DNA of 64,000 nucleotides. It comes from Aristolochia californica (taxonomy: Eukaryota; Streptophyta; Magnoliopsida; Piperales; Aristolochiaceae). Each line of letters begins with the position of its first letter. Position 1 is the stretch's first letter. The notes under the pieces were generated by a model. The model made no database searches and was not told the DNA's origin. It worked only from the letters and a program-made list of their open reading frames with translations. The translations under genes and the position numbers were made by a program. The stretch is taken from NCBI GenBank assembly GCA_029961685.1, contig JARWKL010000008.1, forward strand, positions 17,517,981-17,581,980, given 5' to 3'. Of this stretch, positions 53,878 through 64,000 are shown piece by piece.

Positions 53878-56800
53878 TTTCCCAAACTTGGATAACAAAA
53901 CTTTTGTGTTCATTTGTGGTGTTTGAATAAATTTTCTTTACTTAAATTTGTTATTGCTTTAAATTCTTTCCATACATAAACTCTAAAATTTTCAATTTGT
54001 TGTGATCTATTTACCTTTTATCACTTTTTTTGTTTACGGGATGAAGGGAAAATGAAAACTCAGTTTTGATTTAAGAAAAAAGTACAGATCTAAAATGGAA
54101 ATGCAAAATGTACAAATGTAGAGAGAGATGATTCCAAAAAGTGTCTATAATTTTTAGGGATTGTAAACTCTTTTTAGTTTTTAGATATTTTGTTCAGTAA
54201 TCGTCGGGAAAAGGGGGAGGCGGGGGATTTTTAACTGAGTGTTGACTCCCAATCCATAAGTCATTGCTTAAAAAATATAGCCCTTTACACATGATCAATC
54301 AGTTTACAATCATCTATGATCGTTACGTCAGTTTTTTGTAAATGGGCAAAATAATGGCTTGTTTGACTCGTGTAAATATCTTACCGCACGTTCACTTGAG
54401 GATTTAATGTTATTCTCTTTAAAAGATTTGGATCCATACGTCATTTGCATCTTTAACATGTTTCGAGCAGGCATATCGATTTTTTAAAACATGTGTAGAA
54501 AAATCTCTCTTATAAAATTTCGAGCTATTTGGGTTGAACTAGTGGAATTTCCCAAGCTTGGATAACAAAACTTTTGTGTTCATTTGTGGCGTGGGAATAA
54601 ATTTTCTTTACTGACATTTTTTATTGCTTTAAATTCTTTCCATACATAAACTCTAAAATTTTCATTTTGTTGTGATCTATTTGCCTTGTTTGTCTTTTTT
54701 AGTTAACGAGATGAAGGGAAAAGGAAAACACAAGTTTCGATTTAAGAAAAATGTATACATCTAAAATGGAAATGCACAATGCACATATCTAGAGAGAGAT
54801 AATTCCAAAAAGTGTCTGTAATTTTTAGGGAATATAAACTATTTTTAGTTTTTATATATCAGGTTCTGCAATCGTGAGGAAAAGGGGGAGGCAGGGATTT
54901 TTAACTGAGTGTTGACACCCAATCCATAAGTCATTCCTTACAAAAATATAGCCCGTTATGGATGATAAATCATATTACAATTATCTATGATCGTTTGGTC
55001 AACTTTTTGTAAATGGGCAAAATAATGGCTTGTTTGACTTTTGTAGATATCCCACTGCACATTCACTTGGGAATTTTATTCTCTTTGAAAGATTTGGATC
55101 CATTGTTCATTTGCATCTTTAACATGTTTCTAACATGAAAATTTATTTTTTAAAACATGTGCAGAAAAACCTTTTTTTTTATAAAATTCCGAGCTATTAG
55201 GGTTGAACTAGTGGAATATCACAAGCTTGGATAGCAAAACTTTTGTGTTCATTTGTGGTGTGCAAATAAATTTTCTTTACTAACATTTCTTATTGCTTTA
55301 AATTATTTTCATACATAAACTCTAAAATTTTCATTTTGTTGTGAACTATTTTCCTTTTCTCTCTTTTTTTTTTTTACGAGATGAAGGGAAAGTAAAAACT
55401 CAAGTTTTTATTTAAGAAAAAGTACACATCTTAAAAGGAAATGCACAATGCACAAATGTAGAGAGAGATAATTCCAAAAAGTGTCTGTAATTTTTAGGGA
55501 TTGTAAACTCTTTTTATTTTTTATATATCAAACTCTGCAATGGTCGGGAAAAGGGGGAGGTAGGGGATTTTTAACTGAGTGTTGACTCCCAATCCATAAG
55601 TCATTCCTTACAAGAATATGGCACATTACGCATGATAAATCACTTACAATCATCTATGATGGTTAGGTCAATTTATTGTACATGAGAAAAATAATGGCTT
55701 GTTTGACTCAGGTTCACTTGGGAATTTAATGTTATTCTCTTTAAATGGTTTGGACCCAAAGGTCATTTGCAGCTTTAACATGTTTCAAGCATGCATATCC
55801 TTTTTTTTAAACATGTGTAGAAAAATCTCTTTCTTATCAAATTCCGAGCTATTAGGGTTGAACGAGTGGAATTTTCCAAACTTGGATAACAAAAATTGTG
55901 TGTTCATTTTAGGTTTGTGAATAAATTTTCTTTACTTACTTTTGTCAATGCTTTAAATTTTTCCATACATTAACTCTAAAATTTTCATTTTGTTGTGATT
56001 TGTTTGCCTTTTCTCTCTTTTTTTCCACGAGATGAAGGGAAAATGAAAACTCAAGTTTTTATTTAAGAAAAATGTATATATCTAAAATGGAAATGCCCAA
56101 TTCACAAATGTAGAGAGAGATAATTCTAAAATTTTTTCGTAATTTTTAGGGATTTTAAACTCTTTTTAGTTTTTTTATATCAGGTTCTGCAATCGTCAAG
56201 AAAAGGGGGAGGCATGGGATTTTTTACTGAGAGTTCACACCCAATCCAATAGTCATTCCTTACAAAAATATAGGCCATTTATACATGATAAATCACTTTA
56301 CAATCGTCTACGATCGTTATGTCATCTTATTGTAAATGGGCAAAATAATGGATTGTTTGACTCGGGTAAATATCCTACCGCAAGTGCACTTGTGAATTTA
56401 AAGTTATTCTCTTTAAAAGGTTTGGATCCATTGGTCATTTTCATGTTTAACATGTTTCCAGCATGCAAATCCGTTTTTTAAAACATGTGTAGAAAAATCT
56501 CTTTCTTATAAAATTCCGAGCTATTAGGGTAGAACTAGTAGAATTTCCCAAACTTAGATAATAAAACTTTTGTGTTCATTTATTATTGCTTTAAATTTTT
56601 TCTATACATAAACTCTAAAATTTTCATTTTGTTGTGATCTATTTGCCTTTTATATCTTTTTTTGTTTACAAGATGAAGGGAAAGTGAAAACTCAAGTTTT
56701 GATTTAAGAAAAAAGTATACATCTAAAACGGAAATGCACAATACACAAATGTTGAGAGAGCTAATTCCAACAAGTGTCTGTAATTTTTAGGGATTGTAAA

Positions 56801-59800
56801 CTCTTTTTAGTTTTTATATTTTAGGTACTGCAATCGTCGGGAAAAGGGGGAGGCGGAGGATTTTTAACTGAGTGTTGACTCCTAGTCCATAAGTCATTCC
56901 TTACAAAAATATAGCCTGTTGCGTATGATAAATCACTTTAAGATCCTCTATGATCGTTAGGTCAACTTTTTGAAAATGGGCAAACTACTGGCTTGTTTGA
57001 CTAGGGTAAATATCCCACCGCACGTTCACTTGGGAATTTAATGTTATTCTCTTTAAAAGGTTTGGATCCATAAGTCATTTGCATCTTTATCATGTTTCAA
57101 GCATGCATATCCATTTTTTAAAACATGTGTAGAAAAATCTCTTTCTTATAAAATTCAGATCTATTAGGGTTGAACTAGTAGAATTTCCAAAACTGGATAA
57201 CAAAACTTTTGTGTTCATTTTTGGTGAGTGAATAAATTTTATTTACTTACATTTGTTATTGCTTTAAATTATTTCATTACATAAACTCTAAAATTTTCAT
57301 TTTATTGTGATCTATTTGCTTTTTTTCTCTTTTTTATTTTACGAGATGAAGGGAAAGTGAAAACTCAAGTTTTGATTTTAGAAAAAAGTATACATCAAAA
57401 ATGGAAATTCACAATGTACAAAAGTTGAGAAAGATAATTCCAAAAAGTGTCTGTAATTTTTAGGGATTGCAAACTCTTTTTGTTTTTATACATTCGGTTC
57501 TGCAATCGGTTGCAAAAGTTGGAGGCAGGGGATTTTTTACTGAGTGTTGACTCCAAATCCATAAGTCATTCCTGGCAAAAATATAGCCCGTTATGCATGA
57601 TAAATCAGTTTACAATCATCTATGATCGTTAGGTCAGCTCTTTGTAAATGGGAAAAATAATGGCTTGTTTAACTCGGGTAAATATCCCACCGCATAGGTC
57701 ATTTTCATGTTTAACAAGTTTCCAGCATGCATATCCATTTTTTAAAACATGTGTAGAAAAATCTCTTTCTTATAAAATTCTGAGCTATTAAGGTAAAGTA
57801 GTGGAATTTCCAAAACTTGGATTAAAAAACTTTTGTGTTCATTTGTGGTGTGTGAATAAATTATATTTACTTACATTTGTTATCGCTTTAAATTCTTTCC
57901 ATACATAAACTTTAAAATTTTCATTTTGTTATTATCTATTAGCCATTTATATCTTTTTTTGTTTACGAGATGAATGGAAAGTGAAAACTCAAGTTCTGAT
58001 TTAAGGAAAAAGTATACATCTAAAATGGAAATGCACAATACACAAATGTAGAGAGAGATATTCCAAAAAAGTGTCTGTAATTTTTAGGGATTTTAAACTT
58101 TTTTTAGTTTTTATATTTCAAGTATTGCAATCATCGGGAAAAGGGGGAGGCGGAGAATTTTGAACTGAGTGTTGACTCCCAATCTATAAGTCATTCCTTA
58201 CAAAAAAATAGCCCGTTACGCAAGATAAATCATTTTAAAATCATCTATGATCGTTAGGTTAACTTTTTGTAAACGGGCGAAATAATGGTATGTTTTACTC
58301 GGGTAAATATCCCATTGCACGTTCACTTGGGAATTTAATGTTGTTCTCTTTAAAAGGTTCGGATCCATAAGTCATTTGCATCTTTAACATGTTTCAAGCA
58401 TGCATATCCATTTTTTAAAACATGTGTAGAAAAATCTCTTTCTAATAAAATTCCGAGCTATTTGGATTTAACTAGTGGAATTTCCAAAAATTGGATAACA
58501 AAACTTTTGTGTTAATTTAAATTTTCTTCATTTACATTTGTTATTGCTTTAAATTCTTTCCATACATAAACTCTAAAATTTTCATTTTGTTGTGATTTAT
58601 ATGCCTTTTATCTCTTTTTTTGTTTACGAGATGAAGGGAAAGTGAAAACTCAAGTTTTTATTAAAGAAAAAAGTATACATCTAAAATGGAAATGCACAAT
58701 GCCCAAATGTTGAGAGAAATAATTCCGAAAAGTGTCTTTAATTTTTAGGGATTGTGAACTCTTTTTAGTTTTTATATATAAGGTTTTGAAAATGTCGGGA
58801 AAAGGCGAAGGTGGGGGATTTTTAACTGAGTATTGACTCCCAATCCATAAGTCATTCCTTAACATAATATAGCCCGTTATGCATGATAAATCACTTTACA
58901 ATCATCTATGATCGTTAGGTCAACTTTTTGAAAATGGGCAAAATAATCACTTGTTTGACTCATAAAATTATCCAACCGCACGTTCACTTGGGATTTTAAT
59001 GTTATTCTCATTAAAAGGTTTGGATCCATAGGTCATTTGCATCTTTAACATGTTTCAAGCATCCATATCCATTTTTTAAAACATGTGTAGAAAAATCTCA
59101 TTCTTATAAAATTCCAAGCTATAACGGTTGAACTAGTGGAATTTTCCTAAACTTAGATAACAAAACTTTTGTGTACATTTGTGGTATGTGAATAAATTTT
59201 CTTTACTTAAATTTGTCATTTCTTTAAATTCATTCAACACATTAACTCTAAAATTTTCATTTTGTTGTGATCTATTTGTCTTTTATCTCTTTTTTGTTTT
59301 ACGATATAAAGGTAAACTGAAAAATCTAGTTTGATTTAAGAAAAAAGTATACATCTAAAATGGAAATGCACAATGCACAAATGTAGAGAGCGATAATTCC
59401 AAAAAGTGTCTATAATTTTTAGAGATTGTAATTTTTTTTTTTATATATCAGTTTATGCAATCGTCAAGAAAAGGGGGTGGCAGGGGATTTTTAACTAAGT
59501 ATTGACTCCCAATCCATATGTCATTCCTTAAAAAAAATGGACCTTTACGCATTATAATTTACTTTACAATCATCTATGATCGTTAGGTCAGCTTTTGTAA
59601 ATGGGCAAAATAATGGCTTGTTTGACTCAGGTAAATATCCGATCGCAAAGTCCCTTCGGAATTTAATGTTATTCTGTTTAAAAGGTTTGGATCCAAAGGT
59701 CATTTGCATCTTTAACATGTTTCAAGAATGCATATCCATTTTTTAAAACATGTGTAGAAAAATCTCTTTCTTATAACATTCCAAGCTATTAGAGTTGAAC

Positions 59801-60610
59801 TAGTAGAATTTAGGGTGTAGGGTTTAGGGTCGATCAATTTTTGTGTTCATTTGTGGTGTGTCACTAAATTTTCGTTACTTACATTTTTATTGCTTTAAAT
59901 TCTTTCCATACATAAACTCTAAAATTTTAATTTTGTTGAGATCTATTTGCCTTTTATCTCTTTTTTTGTTTACAAGATGATGGGCAAGAGAAAACTCAAG
60001 TTTTGATTTAAGAAAAAAGTATTCAGCTAAAATTAAAATGGAGAATGCGCAAATGTAGAGAGATAATTCAAAAAGTGTCCGTAATTTTTTGAGATTGTAA
60101 ACTCTTTTTAGTTTTTATATATCAAGTTCTACAATGGTCAGGAAAATGGGGAGGCAGGGGATTTTTAACTAAGTGTTGACTCCCAATCCATAAGTCATTC
60201 CTTAAAAAAATATAGCTGATTACACATGATAAATCACTTTACAATCGTCTAAGATCGTTATGTCAACTTTTTGTAAATGGGCAAAATAATGGCTTGTTTG
60301 ACTTCGGTAAATATCACACTGCACGTTCACTTCGGATTTTAATGTTATTCACTTTAAAATTTTTGGATCCATAGGTCATTTGCATTTTTAACATGTTTCA
60401 AGCATGCATATCCATTTTGTAAAACATGCGTAGAAAAATTTCTTTCTTATAAAGTTCCGAGCTATTAGGGTTGAACTAGTGGAATTTCCCTAACTTGGAT
60501 AAAAAAACTTTTGTGTTAATTGTTGGTGTGTGAATAAATTTTCTTTACATACATTATTTATTGCTTTAAATTCTTGCTACACATAAACTCTAAATTTTTA
60601 TTTTGTTGTG
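53841..60610. repeat. Higher-order block B', near-identical copy of B
   Basis: Boxes lie at 54430, 55096, 55752, 56424, 57064, 58361, 59022, 59689 and 60365, plus a boxless copy near 57,694. The offset from B is 18,598-18,600 bp throughout, so almost no length change occurred after the copy was made. The telomere-like heptamers and the deletion scars of B are all present. Similarity to B stops at 60,609-60,627. Confidence 0.92.
59809..59829 (+). repeat. Telomere-like heptamers in block B'
   Basis: This is the same three-heptamer run (TTTAGGG, TGTAGGG, TTTAGGG) as at 41,210, exactly 18,599 bp away. The surrounding monomer differs by a few bases only. The insertion therefore predates the block duplication. 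Confidence 0.8.
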
Positions 60611-63600
60611 ATCTATTTGCCTTTTATCTATTTTTTTGTTTATGAGATGAAGCGAAAGTGAAAGCACTTGTTTTGATTTAAAAAAAAATTATACATCAAC
60701 GCACAGTGCACAAATGAAGAGAGAGATAATTCCAAAAAGTGTCTCTAATTTTTAGGGATTTAAACTCCTTCTAGTTTTTATTTATCAGGTTCTGAAATCG
60801 TCAGGAAAAGGGTGAGGCTGGGGAATTTTAACTGAGTGTTGACTCCCAATCATTAAGTCATTCCTTAAAATAATATACCCCGTTACGCAAGATAAATCAC
60901 TTTACAATATTCTATGATTGTTAGGACAATTTTTTTAAATGGGAAAAATATTGGCTTGTTTGACTTGGGTAAATATCCCACCACACGTTCACTTGGGAAT
61001 TTAACGTTATTCACTTTAAAAGATTTGGATCCATAGGTCATTTACATCTTTAACATGTTTCAAGCATGCATATCCATTTTTCAAAACATGTGGAGAAAAG
61101 ACTCTTTCTTATAATTTCGAGCTTTTAGGATTGAACTAGTGGAATTTCCCAAACTTGGACAACAAAACTTATGTGTTCATTTTTGGTGTGTGAATAAATT
61201 TTCTTTACTTACATTTGTTATTGCTTTAAATTCTTTCCATACATAAACTCTAAAATTTTCATTTTCATAAACTCTAAAATTTTCATTTTGTTGTGATCTA
61301 TTTGCCTTTTATCTCTTTTTTTCATTTTTACAAGATGAAGGGAAAGTGAAAACTCAAGTTTTTATTTAAAAAAAAAGTATACATCTAAAATGGAAATTAA
61401 CAATCCACAAAAGTAGAGAGAGATAATTCCAAAAAGTGACTGTAGTTTTTAGGGATTGCAAAAATTTTTTTGTTTTTATATATTAGGTTCTATAATTTTC
61501 GGGAAAAGGGGTGGCGGGGGATTTTTAACTGAGTGTGGAATCCCAATCCATAAGTCATTCCTTACAAAAATATAGCCCGTTACGCATGATAAATCACTTT
61601 ACAATCATCTATGATCGTTAGTTCAGCTTTTTTTAAATGGGCAAAATAATGGCTTGTTTGACTAGGGTATATATCCCGCCACACGTTCACTTGGGAATTT
61701 AATGTTATTCTCTTTAAAAGGTTTGGAATCATAGGTAATTTGCATCTTTAACAAGTTTCAAGCATGGATATCCATTTTTTAAAACATGCGTTGAAAATTC
61801 TCTTTCTAATAAAATTTCCCAAACTTGGTTAGCAAAACTTTTGTGTTCATTTGTGGTGTGTGAATAAATTTTCTTTACTTAAATTTGTTATTGCTTTAAA
61901 TTCTTCCCATACATAAACTCTAAAATTGTCATTTTGTTGTGATCTATTTGCCTTTTGTTTATGAGATGATGGGAAAGTGAAAACTCAAGTTTTGATTTAA
62001 GAAAATAGTATCCATCTAAAATGGAAATGCACAATGCACAAATGTAGTGAGAGATAATTCCAAAAAGTGTCTATAATTTTTAGGGATTGTAAAGTCTTTT
62101 TAGTTTTTATACATCTGGTTCTGCAATCGTCGAGAAAAGGGGGAGGCGGGGGATTTTTAACTAAGTGTTGACTCCCAATACATAAGTCATTCCTTACAAA
62201 AATATTGCCCGTTACGCATGATAAATCACTTTACAATCATTTACGATCGTTTGGTCATCTTTTTGTAAATGGGCAACATAAAGGCTTGTTTGACTTGGTA
62301 AATATCCCACCGGACCCTCACATGGGAATTTAAGTTATTCTCTTTAAAAGGTTTGGATCCATAGGACATTTGCATCTTTAACATCTTACAAGCATGCATA
62401 TCCATTTTTTAAAACATGCGTATGTAAATCTATTTCTTATAAAATTCCGAGCTATTTGGGGGTAGCTTGTGGAATTTTCAAAACTTGGACAACAAAACTT
62501 TTGTGTTTATTTGTGGTGTGTCAATAAATTATCTTTACTTACATTTTTTATTGCTTTAAATTATTTCCATACATAAACTCTAAAATTTTAATTTTGTTGT
62601 GATCTATTTGCTTTTTCTCTTTTTTTTTTTTTTGTTTACGAGGTGAAGGGAAAACGAAAACACAAGTTTTGATTTAAGGAAAATTTTTGCATCTAAAATG
62701 GAAGTGCACAATGCACAAATGTAGAGAGAGATAATTCAAAAAAATGTCTATAATTTTTAGGGATTTTAAATTCATTTTAGTTTTTAATTTTAGGTTCTGC
62801 AATCGTCGGGAAAAGGGGGAGGTGGGAGATTTTTAACTGAGTGTTGACTCCCAATCCATAAGTCATTCTTTAAAAAAATATAGCCCATCTTGCGTGATAA
62901 ATCACTTGACAATCATCTATGATCGTTAGGTCAGCTTTTTGTAAATGGGCAAAATAATGGCTTGTTTGACTCGGGTAAATATCTCACCGCACGTTCACTT
63001 GGGAATTTAATGTTAATCTCTTTAAAAGGTTTGGATCCATAGGTCATTTGCATCTTTAACATGTTCCAAGCATGTATATCCATTTTTTAAAACATGTGTA
63101 AAAAAATATCATTCTGATAAAATTCTGGGCTACTACGGTTGAACTAGTAGAATTTCCCAAACTTCGATAATAAAAATTTTGTGTTCATTTGTGGTGTGTG
63201 AATAAATTTTCTTTAGATACATTTTTGTTGCTTGATATTCTTTCCTAACTTAAACTATAAAATTTTCTTTTTGTTGTAACCTATTTGCCTTGTATCAATT
63301 TTTTTGGTTACGAGATGAAGGGAAAGTGAAAACTCAAGTTTTGATTTAAGAAAAAATAAACTTCTAAAATGGAAATGCATAATGCACAAATTTAGAGAGA
63401 GATAATTCGAAAAAGTGTCTGTAATTTTTTGGGATTGTAAACTTTTTTTAGTTTTTATATAGAAGGTTCTGCAATATGGGGAAAAGGGGGAGGTGGGGGA
63501 TTTTTAACTCAGTGTTGACTTCCAATGCATAAGTCATTCCTTACAAAAATCTTGTCTGTTATGCGTGATAAATCACTTTACAATCATCTATAATCTTTAG

Positions 63601-64000
63601 GTTAGCTTTTTGTAAATGGGCAAAATAATGGCTTGTTTGACTCGGGTAAATATCCCACCGCACGTTCACTTGGGAATTTAATATTATTCTCTTTAAAAGG
63701 TATGGATAAATAGGTTATTTGAATCTTTAACACATTCCAAGCATGCATATCCATTTTTTAAAACATGCGTAAAAAAATCTCTTTCTTATAAAATTCTGAG
63801 CTATCAGGGTGGAACTAGTGGAATTTCCCAAACTTGGATAACAACCATTGTGTTCCTTTGTGGTGTGTGAATAAATTTTCTTTACTTACCTTTGTTATTG
63901 CTTTAAATTCTTTCCATAGATAAACTTCAAAATTTTCATTTTGTTGTGATCTATTTGCCTTTTATCTCTTTTTTTGTTTACGAGATGAAGAGAAAGTGAA
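60611..64000. repeat. Diverged monomers, right end
   Basis: Boxes lie at 61027, 61725, 62355, 63033 and 63705. These copies do not continue the A/B pattern. The monomer before box 61027 shares unusual variants with the one before 35168 ('cccaatcattaagtcattcc', 'tataccccgttacg', 'caatattctatgattgttag'). The 630 bp interval before 62355 reflects a deletion of about 33 bp near 61,813 and a shortened T-tract region near 61,955. The window ends inside a monomer. Confidence 0.88.
61242..61289. repeat. 24-bp tandem duplication
   Basis: The 24-bp stretch starting 'cataaactctaaaattttc' occurs twice in immediate succession (61,242-61,265 and 61,266-61,289). Other monomers have it once. It explains the long 698 bp spacing between boxes 61027 and 61725. 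Replication slippage is the simplest cause. Confidence 0.92.

Larger units (their letters stand above)
1..64000. repeat. Satellite DNA array, ~673 bp monomer, ~97 copies head to tail
   Basis: The same ~673 bp sequence recurs from the first to the last base, always in the same direction. I tracked it by the 'ggtttggatccatagg' landmark, whose GGATCC position recurs mostly every 670-676 bp (for example 9329, 10002, 10676, 11350, 12025). About 75 of the copies keep an exact GGATCC; most others differ by one base. Two copies have lost the box and one truncated copy lacks it. Sampled lines are about 70% A+T, with neighbouring copies about 80-88% identical by eye. No insertion longer than about 40 bp interrupts the array. 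The monomer length, large copy number and multi-monomer duplications are typical of eukaryotic satellite DNA. I do not recognise the family. The chromosomal role (centromeric, pericentromeric or subtelomeric) cannot be read from the sequence. Confidence 0.97.

Noticed and set aside
1..64000. CRISPR array or bacterial iterons
   Set aside because: The repeats are contiguous 673 bp units with no unique spacers. No cas or replication gene is present, and unit length and divergence fit a eukaryotic satellite.

Overview
The whole 64 kb window is one uninterrupted tandem array of an A+T-rich satellite DNA. I found no protein gene, RNA gene, transposon, CRISPR array or other unique sequence. The monomer is about 673 bp (most spacings are 670-676 bp), and every copy I read runs in the same direction. 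I counted about 97 complete or partial copies using one recurring landmark, a GGATCC box inside the phrase 'ggtttggatccatagg'. A hand count on sampled lines gives roughly 70% A+T. Adjacent copies are about 80-88% identical by eye. The array continues past both window ends.

Organism: this is nuclear heterochromatin of a eukaryote. Two copies carry three perfect or near-perfect TTTAGGG heptamers, the Arabidopsis-type telomere repeat, which points to a plant. I do not recognise the satellite family and cannot name a species. A centromeric, pericentromeric or subtelomeric position is possible, but the sequence does not decide it.

Layout: 1-16,013 holds ordinary monomers plus several local duplications and small deletions. 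From 16,014 the array has a large higher-order structure. Three blocks follow each other: A (16,014-27,840), C (27,841-35,242) and B (35,243-42,010). A and B are then repeated at about 99% identity as A' (42,011-53,840) and B' (53,841-60,610), with C missing between them. A+C+B spans 39 monomers (about 26.0 kb). A'+B' spans 28 monomers (about 18.6 kb). The difference is exactly 11 monomers (about 7.4 kb). Both junctions are in register, each inside a single chimeric monomer, as unequal crossing-over predicts. From 60,611 to the end the array returns to diverged monomers.

Under this recent layer lie older ones. C and B resemble each other with a spacing of 9-10 monomers (about 6.0-6.7 kb). A 1.04 kb segment is repeated 1.95 kb downstream near 15.6-18.5 kb. 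Single-monomer copies recur at 0.64-0.67 kb and 7.1 kb. Together these layers record repeated rounds of amplification and deletion.

Landmarks kept in most monomers are the GGATCC box, an 8-bp inverted repeat with a 23-nt loop, a T tract, a G-rich island, and two copies of an 'atccata-gtcatt' phrase about 181 bp apart. Short reading frames recur only because the monomer recurs. They are not genes.
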